A stretch of DNA of 64,000 nucleotides from Druceiella hillmani (taxonomy: Eukaryota > Arthropoda > Insecta > Lepidoptera > Hepialidae): positions 39,575,501 through 39,639,500 of the forward strand of contig JAYKKI010000013.1 in assembly GCA_039881145.1 (NCBI GenBank), given 5' to 3'. The position numbers and the translations under genes were made by a program. Positions 48,872 through 61,026 of the stretch are shown here, one piece after another (position 1 is the stretch's first letter; every line of letters starts with the position of its first letter). The notes below the pieces were generated by a model. The model ran no database searches and had not been told where the DNA came from. It saw only the letters and a program-made list of their open reading frames with translations.

Positions 48872-51800
48872 CCCAAACCTCCAAATATTCAATAAACTCC
48901 ACCTGCCTGCCGAGTAGAGGCATTTGGAACTTGCGTGATAGGGGAGATCGTGACTGATATTGACCCTGATTTGAATTTCCCCTCAAGTGGGGTCGGTACT
49001 CGAGTGAATATTTGAAATATTCTCTATTCAATATCTGACTTTTCGACTTCTGACTTAACTACGATAAACCTAACGACCTTCGTTTGTTATTTGTTTGCTT
49101 ATTTTTTTTATTTCTTCAGTATTTATTTTGTTCAAAGTTAACATTAAATCGTTTCAAATAAATTGTAATTATATTTATTCAAGTTTTTCTTTAATTAAAA
49201 TATTGGCTTTAGCTTTATAGGCTGTGAAATATTAGTTATAAACGTAATTCAACAACAAACGTTTTTGTTTTAGAGTGTACACACAAAGTAAATAATGATA
49301 CTGCCAATTATATATTTAAAAGACATAAAAATATTATGAATATTTCAAATATTCGGATATAAATAATATCGCTATAGTTTTCATGCAGATTTTACGTGGG
49401 CTTTTAAAAATGTTTTTTTGGTAATTTTAACTTGATTAGTTTAGAAAATATGGGAAAGGCATATATATATTTTTTAAATATGTACAACGCAACATTATGA
49501 ATCAAATATGTTTGTGTGTATATTTTCTTCATGATTTTATGAAAAATATATATTCCTAGTATATCGACGACTTTGAGTATATTATTAATAGGTGATAACC
49601 TATAACCAATTTTTAATGTTTAACTTTTCTCTCGTCCCTGTCAACATTTGAAACGGAATATTTTTAAATTCTAGCCAGCTTTGTTTTTATTAATGAGACA
49701 CATGCGGGTTTATATGTTTTATTACTACGTTGAATTTGAAGTTTATACGTTAAGCGATTTCTGGGAAAATTATTTTATATTTTTTAGAAAATTAATTATA
49801 TATAAGCGTGATAGATAGACGGGTAGATATATCTGTGATCTTATAAATATACTGTTTCTGTTTGGACTCAAAATAATTTTGTAAAAACCACCTCTATTCA
49901 TGTGACAACTAATTGACATTAAGGTCGCTTCCTACAGGTCAATTAGTTTAAAATGAAATCTTTTTCCAGAAAACACTAGTTTTTCACTCAATTATAGTAG
50001 TACTCTCAATATAGATATAATTTACATTAATGAGATACATGCGGGTTTATATGTTTTATTACTACGTTGAATTTGAAGTTTCTACGTTAAGCGATTTCTG
50101 GGAAAATTATTTTATATTTTTTAGAAAATTAATTATATATAAGCGTGATAGATAGACGGGTAGATATGTTGGTGATCTTACAAATATACTGTTTATGTTT
50201 GGACTCAAAATAATTTTGTAAAAACCACCTCTATTCATGTGACAACTAATTGACCTTAAGTTCGCTTCCTAAAGGTCAATTAGTTTAAAATGAAATCTTT
50301 AAAACTCTAGTTTTTCTCTCAATTGTAGTAGCACTCTCAATATAGGCATAATTTTTGCTATCACTCACAATACATTTATACTTTAAAAGTATGTCGCCTA
50401 AGAGTATATGCAATTGAAATGTTAATTATTTTACCTGTAGGTAATTCCTTTTCATTTCATGCTGTAAATCCTGTATAAGTCCTTTCCACGCTGAAAATAT
50501 AAGTATAATTTCCAACATTAATTTAAATCCTACTTAGGACACCGTGTGATACATTGTCCGTAAACATTTTGCTTAAAACACTCCCCCTTCATATGGCCTT
50601 GTTCCAAAATAATTCCACCTAAATTTAAGTGTTTATAAAAATTTATCTAACTCCTTTTTAATTTTTTCGTAAAAATATTATAAAATATATACCTCATACG
50701 AATAGAAGCAAGGAAATTCTTATGCTAGAAATAATTTGAATGAAAAAAATAATCTAAAAGGTCTCCTGCCCTTGTGATAATAAAACAATTTTGTTTTTTA
50801 TCTACATACAATTTTCCAATAACTTTCGAGATTCAAATCATTAATATCTCTGTTGTCTAGGTTATTCAACGATGCTAGCATGATTTCACACATTTAAGTG
50901 TTTCAGTTCACTTGCGGTAGATCAAAACTTAAAGAAATATAACTTTAAAAAGATACGACTAAAATACATCAAGCCTACACAAACCTAGAAGGTGGATAGC
51001 AGCCAAAGAAACAGTTATAGGTGTACCTTCATATTTTTAAAATCAACAGTTATTTGTTTATTTTGAAGTAAACAATTATTCTTGATAACTCTTGAGACTG
51101 TAGGTCTAAATAATGTGAGCTCTAAGATAAAAGGATAAGAGGGAAATTGGTGGGGCATAGCAGGTAAACAATTTATATAACAAGTCAACTAAAATTATGG
51201 AATACGATCGGAAATATTGATTCGAATTATCTTAGCTTTGTAGGAATTTTAAGAATTCACTTGTCTAAAGCACGTCGCTGTGAGCCACTGGTAACGGCGA
51301 GAGCTATTATTTCTGAGTATTTAGCAGTTATGGCAAAATTAGTAAGTTGAAATTTAAAAAAACTGTAATTCCTCGTAGTAATTCCACTTCTGTAATAGAT
51401 ATGATATAGCTGTTCAATTTTAAATGTCCAAATTCCATTCTAAAACTCAAAGCAATAATTTAGCGAAATAAATACCAAGATTGTTTGATAATAAAAATAC
51501 TTTGAAGTTTCAAGTCACTTTTGCCTTAAGCAAAGAGTTTAATACTTATAATTCGGAATACACCCGGAAATCAAATTCAAGTTTTAGTCTGTTTTGTAAG
51601 AGACAATAACCCTTAAGAAACTAAAGTTAAATCAGGAAATTTTCAGGAAACGAAGTATATATTTAACAATATCAATTGCTATTCTGTTTAAAATATTATC
51701 TAAAAATCTATGAAAATAATGTTAAACACTTTCTAAAACTTAGAAGACGGATTGTGTGATATAAAGTGTATTTATACAATTAGAAGACTATTTAAGTTCA

Positions 51801-54800
51801 TTTTATATAGCACAATCATAGTTAGTGTTTTACATAGAATTTATCGTGAATATACGTGATTATATTAATTAAAAATGAGTCTTTTACAACAAAAGGTTTC
51901 CTTTCAACGCACGGGTTTTCATAAGTTCATTTATATTTTTACTTTTAATCGATCGTGAGTAATTATTTCATTAAAAACTTTGAACGTGTTAAGCAATGTC
52001 CTATTTGTGTTATATCTGAAAAATAAAGTTTCAGGAATACGATTACGTATTTATTTATTTCCTATGTTTATGTTGATGTTGTTAATGTATTATTATATAA
52101 ACACCATAATAAAAATTGTTACATTTCAGCAATTTACGAGAAATAAACAATTATATTTGACACAAATAATGGCAACATTTGCCAACAAAATTATTTTTGT
52201 TTACTGTAAAAAAATAGCACGTAATTGGGATGGAAAATAATTGTTATATATGAAATTTTAAAATTCCTACACGATGTAGAATGCATTTTCGTTTATATAT
52301 GTGATTTTTAAAAAGTTCACGACACTCGTTTTCCCTAAATTTACGAAATGTATTTCAAAAGTAAAGATTTCAAATTAGTCAGAAGCTACATGCGTCTGAC
52401 TAATTTGAAATCTGAAACAAAAAAAATTATTTTTTTCTGTATCACTGTAAACTCTTTGTAAAATTATTTCCTTTGGACCAATGGAAGTTTTAATTCCTAA
52501 ATTTCACCTGATACCGAGAACAGAAAGGTGGAACCATTTATTGGCATTTTAATATTAATAAAGCATCGTGATATTCTACATTTTTATCAGTATCCATTAC
52601 TCACTTCATTTTTCATGTTCATGAGTGAAAATAAAGTCAGATTAAACACGAAATTAAATCTGTAGTACACTGAAATATATATAATTTGTAAAGATATCAT
52701 TTGTAAAATAAACTTGACATTAAAATTTTTGAAGGTTTTTCCATTCTACTTAGGAAATGTTTTTCTCATAATGCATGCTTCTTATAAGCCTTTAATATAT
52801 TTTAGTACAAGCAAAAAATGACACCGTGGAAGCTTCACTTCGCCCCCTATTAGTGATTTTGTTTGATAATCTATATATAAATTATAAATATATAAACTGG
52901 TCTTATGAATTATTATGTTAAAATAAAGTTAATTCATTTTATCATTTTCCTGCAATCTAGAAAAAAATATTATAAAATATCAAAGTATCTAAAGTTCTAA
53001 TCATGTGTGGGTATATTCGTCATAATGGACTAACGTGCCAGCCATTTTGAAGATACACATGAACAAAACTCAAATAATTTTACAAATGATAAAATTTTAA
53101 TATAGCTTTTTAGAAAGAAGGCAACTTTTTCTGAAAAAAGTAAGATTTTTTAATTTTTGTTTTTAAAATTTATTATGATCTAAATTTGGCTGTGAGAAAT
53201 AAGACACGTCTCCGTCCGTTGATCTAGGTGTATGTAAGTATTTATCATTGTAAAAGAAACTTTACAGGTCAGGTACGTAAATAAATACATATATCCAGAT
53301 CAACGGACGGTTGCTAGAGATTATGATCCTTAATCGCTTTTGGTGATAGCTGTTACTCTCGATTGTTTAAAAATCAGAATAAGACACTGTCGCTTTTCAC
53401 AATAATTTTTCAAATAGTTACATTTTTAATAACACTTTTCCATGAAAACTCCCTTATTCAGTATTATGTTACTGTTTTCCGCCATAATGCTGTGTGAATA
53501 TTCGTGCCTTTTATCTCTCCTCCTAGGTGTGTTAACTTTAAATTATTTCTAACCTTAATTGAAAGCTATGATAAATCAACGTTTATGTATTTCAATAAAA
53601 ATGAGAAAACTAATTACGCAAAAGCGGCAACAATAAATAAATATATTTCCTTATGAAAGAAAATACTCCAGAAATTTATTTTCACTAATCATAATTAAAT
53701 AATACCCTGACATTACTACCATCAGATGATCTAACAAGGAAAAATTGGAGAATATCATTAAGTTTTTTGTAGGCTGATATTGCCAAAAAAACTAATAACG
53801 ACCTAAGCGCATTGAGTACTTCGAACAAGATACGCCCTCTCATCACTAGGCATAGCATTATTTCAATGTTAAAAATAATATGAATTTTATAAGAAAAATT
53901 GTCTATAATTAAACAATTATCTATAATAACATGAAGACAGAGAATATGAATGAAAGCGGAAGAGGATGAAAATCTGAAACGCCCACGATAATTGATTACA
54001 GTGAGCGTAAAAATGACCGTTATTAAGGTTTCTTCATTAAAATCTGTCGCTCACTTCTTCTACCTATACCGAGATATGGAAAAAGACAGTTGTTTTCCCA
54101 ATAGGCAAGTAAATTAGCGTTCAGTCATTAAGCGATCTTCGCCCCATAAGCATTCGACCCGGCAATGTCTATAGTCATAGAAAAAATTATTTGTATTCAG
54201 TTTAAAAGATTTTTTAAACCCATCAAAGCACTCCCCTTTACGTAGTCAGGTTTTCGTGGTCAACATAGTACATCCACAGCACTTCTATCTATTACTAATT
54301 ATATCCTATCGTAAGCTAATAAAGGGGAGGCTACTGCTGTCGTTCTTTTGAATTATTCACGTGTTTTCTTTTTCAAATTTGCCAATTTTAATGGCTAAAT
54401 TCAACATTGCGGCTTATCGGAATGCGAGTGTGAATGATTTAAAAACGATTTTAAGCAACGGTGTCAGTATATCAAAAGGATTCAATGTTAATCAAACTCT
54501 TACCACGAAAGTAATGTCATTTCTAGAGGAGCTACTGCAAGGGCCGCTACTTTTCACTCTGTACATGTCAGATATTTCGAGCAATTTAGAACATTTTAAA
54601 ACTCATTTTTACGCTGATGATACGCAGCTGTGCAAATCCTTTCGTGCGAGAGATGTAGGCAGAGGGAGCTAAAAGGTTAATGAGGATCTCGCCACAATCT
54701 GGAATTGGTTAAGTAAACATACCTTATTGTTAAACCAATCCAAATCATGTTTTATAATTATGGGAAGTAGGGCTCAAGTAAAAATCGGAAAGACTGAAAC

Positions 54801-55249
54801 TCACCATAACGGAACAGTCCGTTCCTATGGTGGAATTCGCCAAGAATCTAGGCTTTATAACGAACTCACAGCTGAGATTTCGTAAACACGTAACCGAAAA
54901 AATTAAATTTTGTTTATGTGTCTCAAAACGCTATACAGATACCGTCCTTATCTCTCTGTTCCCTTTAGGAAAATTCTAGTTGAGGGCCTCATTCTTCCAG
55001 TACTCGATTATTGTGATATCGTACATGGCCCGCGTTTATTTTGAAAAACAGCCAATTCAATCCAAATACTTCAAAACGCATGCGCGCGTTTTTGTATCAG
55101 TATCGCGCGGCGATCCCGTGTATCACCGTATTTAAATGAGCATGGAATGCCCCGAATGCACAATCGTCGCAGTTATCACACTCTATGCTTTTTGCGTAAA
55201 CTTTTCACAACAGAGGAGCCGAAATATCGTTACTACATATTAAACTGGT
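48872..55249 (+). repeat. 6,390-bp tandem unit, copy 3 (6,378 bp, no filler)
   Basis: It matches the other copies up to TAAACTGGT at 55249, then diverges into the continuation of the LINE (CCGGCAGTAC...). Its length is 6,390 minus the 12-nt filler, as expected for the copy that keeps the ancestral right flank. Confidence 0.97.
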
Positions 55250-55560
55250 CCGGCAGTACCCGGCAGTACTCATCGTCAAGTTTGCTGCAACTAAAATTTG
55301 GAATGATCTTCCTCCGCTCCTGAAGACCGCTGGATCCATAACTATTTCTAAAAGGTCAATCCGTAAGTGGCTTTTGACGCAGCAAATGCAAACGGAATAA
55401 GCGAAAAATATCGGCGATTCGAAATTATTTGATTTCAATTATATTTATTATTAATATATTCTTTTTTCTCTTCCTTTTCGAATCTCGGTTTTACTTCTTT
55501 TTATTGTGCTATGTCTCCTTTACAGCTTATATCCACAAATAAATAATATTAATATTTTTA
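54050..55560 (+). pseudogene. LINE RT fragment with its 3' end, unit 3 copy and right flank
   Basis: The most complete copy of this LINE. It runs through the same RT landmarks (YADD at 54610-54621) and, beyond the repeat edge, continues with the C-terminal tail: KFAATKIWNDLPPLLKTAGS near 55279-55340, then SKRSIRKWLLTQQMQTE and TAA at about 55398-55400. 'WNDLPP' is the conserved terminal motif of this LINE group. An AT-rich 3'UTR with AATAAATAATA-type sequence follows to about 55560. It is broken by the same stops as copies 1 and 2. The continuity across 55249/55250 shows which side of the junction is ancestral. The minus frame at 55205-55438 is its antisense shadow. Confidence 0.88.
55250..55269 (+). 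repeat. 10-bp tandem duplication at the array's right edge
   Basis: CCGGCAGTAC occurs twice in a row, beginning exactly at the first base after the repeat unit ends. It may be native to the LINE or a repair scar. Confidence 0.8.
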
Positions 55561-56060
55561 TTAAATAAGAAGTGTACAATAAAAAAGTTGCAATTGGCAG
55601 GAAAGTTGGTGGGAAATTGTTTGGTTTTCCAAAGGGAACAAATTGATCAGTTGTAACGAAAAGGCTAGCACCATAACCGGAAAATATTACGCAACGCCAT
55701 TAAAGAATTTAATAAGAAAAGTCAAGGGAAAGAATAGAGGAAAATGAATAGAGATTTGTTGATCCAAATTTCTTTGTCCACATTTCTTTTTTATTGTTCG
55801 AAAAGTGATTACCAAAAACTATTTTTCTGATAAATAATAGTATCACAGTTTTTTTTAATAAATTCTATTTGCAAAGGAGACTGACAACTTCAGATTACCT
55901 TATCACATACTTTGGATATAAATGAAATCATTATGAGTCGGTAAAGGGATATAACACAAATTAAAAATGATCTCGATACATAATTGCTGAAACCATTCCT
56001 TTTGAAAAAATCAAAAGATTAATAACTGGTATAAGGTTATTTTTTCCAGGTGATATTTTT
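55561..56060. other. AT-rich non-coding DNA
   Basis: Nothing recognised. Confidence 0.4.
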
Positions 56061-56112
56061 GGATTCCATAGCCAAACACGGAACTCTTATAACTTTGGTC
56101 ACCTCCATGTGT
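56061..56112 (+). repeat. GGGTTCCATA-type interspersed repeat fragment
   Basis: GGATTCCATAGCCAAACACG followed by GAACTCTTATAACTTTGGTC matches 3663-3715 in order. A decayed copy. Confidence 0.45.
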
Positions 56113-56129
56113 GTTTTAAAAATTTAATA

Positions 56130-56201
56130 GCCATTTTTTTAATAGGTCTTTTAAGGTGAAAATGGTTCCAAAACTTAAACAGACCTATTAAACAAAATGG
56201 T
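56130..56201. repeat. Long imperfect hairpin, ~26-bp arms
   Basis: GCCATTTTTTTAATAGGTCT (56130 on) pairs with the sequence 56174-56201 (CTTAAACAGACCTATTAAAC...) with few mismatches. The loop of about 18 nt includes GAAAATGGTTCC. Confidence 0.65.
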
Positions 56202-56379
56202 CACACGAAGCCGATTCCCACAACTGGCTTCACATTGTGTTAATGTAACTATTTCATTTCTTAGATTCTGGATGATAATAGATACTTCTAAATTTCAATT
56301 TCCATGTACCTGATTAACAATAGATAATTAATATACTTATTCGTTTACTTTTTCTCTTCACTCACACGAGTTATGATAC

Positions 56380-56532
56380 ATTTCTTCGAACATTAGAGAA
56401 TCTGAAATTTGCAAACTGAACAAAAGTTTGTCGCTATTGTCGTCAATATTAGCAGCCGGACAATTTATTACTCCAGGTTTGCAAAAGTTTGCCTGTGTTG
56501 CCTGGAAAAACTTCGACGGTTAAATAATATTT
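56380..56532 (+). repeat. Dispersed ~130-170-bp repeat, copy 2
   Basis: The partner of 26835-27007. GCAAACTGAACAAAAGTTTG, TCGCTATTGTCGTC, CGGACAAT, AGTTTGCCTGTGTTG and GGAAAAACTTCGACGGTTAAA occur in the same order and orientation. Confidence 0.7.
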
Positions 56533-58145
56533 GAACCCCTCTCGTATCGCAGATTATGCACCATTTCCGGTCGTTTGAAGGGTTGTTTGAGTTTGTTATA
56601 AAGTTATTATTTTTTTATTTTTTTGAGCGAGGTTTTTGAGGTTTGGATATAACTTTTTTACCAAGATATAATTGATAAAATATGTCTACAAACACATGGA
56701 AGAATCATTACTTTTTTTTTATTTAATTTAGATAAAAGAAACAAATGACTAATGAGCGATAGTCAGTTTGATTGATGCACAGAGTATAGTATGATTAGAT
56801 TCAACTAGCGGTTCAACATTTTTATAAAATCAACTTCTGTAGAAGGTGTGATTTGTATTTTATTTATGGGTAGATCGAATTGTCCACTATCAATGCAATA
56901 AAATCAGATATTATATAAATATATTACGTATTTATTCCAATTATGTGAAAGTGCAATTATTGCGTTTTGATTGCTCCTTTACACACTTCAAAATTGAAGA
57001 AGTCAGAAATTACGATGTAACAAATTTACAAAGTAGGACATATATACTCAAAATTTTTTATTGTAATTTGGCTTATTATTAGTTAACTTTTGCATTAGCT
57101 AACTTTTTAAATATTTGTCTGAGAAATAAAAATATATGGGATAAATACTAAAGTCCTTATTATGAGGAATATAGAAAAAAATTTCATATTTTAAGACACA
57201 AATATCCGTTGCACATTTCTAAATTATATATTCCCTTCCAGCTATTTCCGAAACTACTGAACAAAGTTGCTAAAATCAGGCCAGACAATTGTAGAAAAAC
57301 TATAACGATTATGCTAGATAATTTTGAAATACTCACCATATATACATTACAATTACGGAAGTTATAATAGATGGTATATTTAAGTCGTCAAAAATTAATA
57401 TCTGAAAATAGTTTAACAGAAATTCGAATGTACATTTAAATGTTTGTAAAGGTGTTTGTAAAATGTGTAAGAACTGTCATAATGGGCTTTTCACTGATAC
57501 TTGACACGTTTTTCTTTTCATTAAAAATCAATTTAACATTAAAATTACATATATCCTCAGAGAGTGTATATGAATGCAAGTAGTAGTCTCTATCGGCAAC
57601 TGCAAACATGAAAGTAATTTGCAACAGTTCAAAACCCACCTGGGGAAAATATGTGATACATTTTCCTTAGAAGTTTTATGTGACACCCAGTTCTTTCACA
57701 TGTTGAGTACATTGAAAATAATTTCATTTAAATTCACCAAGTTACAATTTTTACCCCGCCTATTGGTAATAATTTGTAAAAATATCAGTAACATATATAT
57801 CTTATAACCGAAAAGGGAATTAATATTTTATGTTACAAAAAAATTATGGTAAAAAGGAAATGGAAACATTTCCAACACGAAGTACATTGGATGAAATAGT
57901 TTTGAAATCTATTGATTTTGGGTATTTTTTCGTTGCACCTGGAGTAATCTTTCTCTTTCCATGATTGAAATATGAATAAAACATATCGTCGTAACTTGTT
58001 TATGACCAAACGTAGTAAACCGGTCGCATATTTGTCAAGGTGAAATGAAAATGTAAAGCTTGGATATTTATTTGTGAATATATGTTTGTTGATTCACAGA
58101 AATGAAGTGCTAGTTGCAATCGTTTAGTATTTATTTTCTACAGTA
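56533..58145. other. AT-rich non-coding DNA
   Basis: Frames on both strands at 57436-57807 overlap and lack motifs. No transposon recognised. Confidence 0.4.
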
Positions 58146-58208
58146 GGAGGGTAAAATTTATATACGTGCCTCAAGTTCCTTAAGGAACACATGTAAATTT
58201 TATCCTCC
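58146..58208. repeat. Imperfect hairpin, ~22-bp arms
   Basis: GGAGGGTAAAATTTATATAC (58146 on) pairs with 58188-58208 (CACATGTAAATTTTATCCTC...). The loop contains the palindrome GTTCCTTAAGGAAC. It sits at the 3' end of a minus-strand open frame (58124-58393). That frame's composition is fairly balanced (for example YDRPRNLTESCNQSTLNERL), but it begins with GTG and has no known domain. Confidence 0.65.
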
Positions 58209-58393
58209 CACAGGCTGGATTGAGCTGAATTTTCTTGCGAAAGTCTTTCGTTCAGTGTGCTTTGGTTGCACGACTCTGTCAAATTTCTAGGGCGATCGTA
58301 AAGAAGATATTGTTTAGGAGTGCGACGAAAACCTTTATTTAAATTTTTAAACGAAACTTTGAATCTTTCATGATTTTTTTTTCTTTTTAGCAC

Positions 58394-59820
58394 GCTTAAC
58401 TTTATTTAGTTTCACAAATTATTCACCGAATAAGGTAATCATATGATGTTAAAATAAAGATATGTGAAATATTGTACGGATATTAATCAGAATTTATTAA
58501 GTGGTTTTATAGAATAATCAATCTATGCATATCGTCAGGTTGTTTTTTGATCAGATATGATATTGTTCCACACTCCCTGGCAATGACACATCTCGCTCGC
58601 TACCTTTACTGCTTGTATATACGTATGTCTATCATTACTCTTCTATATTCCATCCATAGATCTTACTGAATAGTAGACAATTAATGTTTAAATCTATATA
58701 TTGAACAAATATAACCTGAAATAATATGCAATTACAATGAAACTACGCTAAATCTAAAATTATTTGGTTTAAGCCTTATAATTACATGAAATGGTGACAT
58801 ATAAATATGAAATTCATATAATAACATAGTTATATCGAAATAATACAATTAGTTTGAAAAAAAAAATAAAATCGTCTTTTTCTGTATTTTCACTACACGA
58901 TCATGAATTTTTCCGTCGTCAAATCGCCAGTAACAATTAGTTTATAGTAAATACTAAATAATGACTAACATTCTGTTAAAGTATCAGTTTAAAAAATCAT
59001 GATACAACAAGAATATACATCACTATCCATACTCTATAATACAAATTTTGACACTAATTTCAATAAATATCTAAAACACGGCCATACAAACAAATTTACG
59101 AAAGGATAGAAGGCTTCAGGATACCATTACATGTCGATGAAACGGGTAAAATTATTATTACTCATTTATTTTTGTCTATTTGCCCTGAGATACCATAACA
59201 GACAGGGATTCGACAATGTCAGTGTTTGATTTAGATTTAAAATTTTCCTTTGGTGTACTGTTTGTATTTTCTTTTTCTCGGTTTATTCAGAATATTGTGT
59301 TTTTCTGGATAATTTTTATTGCGTTTATCACAACTGTAAACCTGAATCTCTTTCCAATGAGCTATTATACGCTGCCTATTATACCTATCTGATAGGATTC
59401 CAGAAGTGTTATCATACAGAATTATAAAAAGAATGAAATAAATGTAACTTATGGCTTGCCTTGTAAATTACCTTTATGGTACCTAGCTGACCGTCACGGA
59501 AATCTAAAATGGTTATTTTCCTCGATAAAACGCTTCATAATAATTATTACTTTCATCATGAAAACCTATTGTCACAAAATAGAAAAAAATTAAAGGAAAA
59601 ATAAAACCCATTCTAATAATCTTACGTAATTTTTTAGATATTTTAGGATATGAGAATAGTTTTTCGTATATTTTATTAAATAACAAGATTATTACTGTAC
59701 ATTTATAATCAGTATCAACTATATAATAATATAATCGACTTTATTTCTAGCTGGTTTCTAACTAACAACATCGAAATTTTAGAATTTTGTCTTTATTAAT
59801 AGATAATCTTTGTTAATAGC
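58394..59820. other. AT-rich non-coding DNA
   Basis: Nothing recognised. Confidence 0.4.
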
Positions 59821-59861
59821 CCACCTGAAGATGTTGTAATACAACGAAACTTAAATCGTGG
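59821..59861 (+). ncRNA. Hammerhead-ribozyme-like motif
   Basis: Layout: stem I CCAC (59821-59824) with GTGG (59858-59861), core CTGAAGA (59825-59831), stem II GTTGT/ACAAC (59833-59837, 59841-59845), GAA (59846-59848), short stem III A..T and C at 59857 as the cleavage nucleotide. Stem III (ACTTAAAT) is damaged relative to ACCTAGGT in the 61.1-kb copy. One extra T (59832) lies between the core and stem II, which departs from the strict consensus. Probably inactive or weak as is. Confidence 0.55.
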
Positions 59862-59950
59862 TATAGAACTTAAAGAAAGTAGAAATAACACAACATCATG
59901 TAGTTTCATATAATGATGAATAATGAATTTCTACAAAATTAACGCTAAAT
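59821..59950 (+). mobile_element. Penelope-type element fragment with right arm
   Basis: It begins with a hammerhead-like core and continues with GTATAGAACTTAAAGAAAGT, GAAATAACACAACATCATGT and AGTTTCATATAA. It ends at GAATTTCTACAAAATTAACG. The same order is seen at 61150-61245 and, more decayed, at 28784-28850. Hammerhead motifs in Penelope-like retroelements are established. The class here is inferred from that motif and the fold-back layout, since no RT is visible. Confidence 0.6.
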
Positions 59951-59984
59951 CGTTATTCAATACCTTATTAATAGCCTGAGTACT

Positions 59985-60172
<188 letters not shown>

Positions 60173-60254
60173 TTTAAAAGTTCTAGCTCTCCTGGAAGCC
60201 TAGATTTTTTGCTCAAATTGAATACAGGGAAACAGCAGTTACAAGATGGAATAA

Positions 60255-60330
60255 AAGACATGGTTCTTAACCATATAACGGAACTTAATTCTATATATTA
60301 TTTTAAGTTCTATACCACGATTTAGGCTTA
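60255..60330 (-). mobile_element. Inverted remnant of the Penelope-type element
   Basis: TTAAGTTCTATACCACGATT at 60302 is the reverse complement of the AATCGTGGTATAGAACTTAA found at 59854 on. It is only the inner arm of the element, in opposite orientation across the (TA)n array. Confidence 0.5.
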
Positions 60331-61026
60331 TAAATGTTTGTCTTCTAAGTCTTTGTATTCTATCAAGAATATTTAGAAGACATTTAATATCAACAAGGTA
60401 ATCATATTTTAGTACGTGAATTTCATATTCTAATTTCATCACTTTATTTTAATTATGAAAGAGTAAATTTGTACATATTGAAATACTTTACAAGACAAAA
60501 ATATTTCAATATCAGTAATTTAATTCTCAATTATGTATTGTTCATCTGTTCGTTCATCAATAGCACTGCTTTTCCAATTTGTTTATTTATTTTACACAGA
60601 TGAAAATGTCAAATAATATATAACAACAATAATAAAACAAAATTACGTCAAATTAATGTACATACAAAAGTAGGGAGAAAAAAATACGGAATTTATATCA
60701 CGGGTCTTATTTTAACATGCAGCCAATAGAAAACTGACCAAGAAGCTAATAGCTGCTAACCGTACTGTATGGATATAAGATTTAAATATACACAGTCCAA
60801 CAGCTCCTTAAAAATAGATCACCCTACAGCCTAATCTCACTGCCCGCTGTGATTAACATACGCTCCACAACCGTTGTTTAACATTTTTATTACAACCCTC
60901 GATGCTGCGTGCAAAAATTTTATGTGCTTAACGGGGTTATACCGACTAAGAGCCCAGAACGGTTTATATTTTAATATGTTTGACATCCGATAAGAAATTT
61001 CAGGTAAACATTTAACTAACTTGTAT
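60331..61026. other. AT-rich non-coding DNA
   Basis: A GC-richer patch at 60825-60965 has no open frame and no motif I recognise. It may be an outer part of the Penelope-type element that follows. Confidence 0.35.

Noticed and set aside
36092..55249. CRISPR-like or satellite array
   Set aside because: Only three very long units, no short repeat/spacer pattern. It is a segmental tandem triplication in a eukaryotic genome.
55205..55438. 77-codon minus-strand frame at the array edge
   Set aside because: Antisense shadow of the LINE C-terminus (WNDLPP... on the plus strand).
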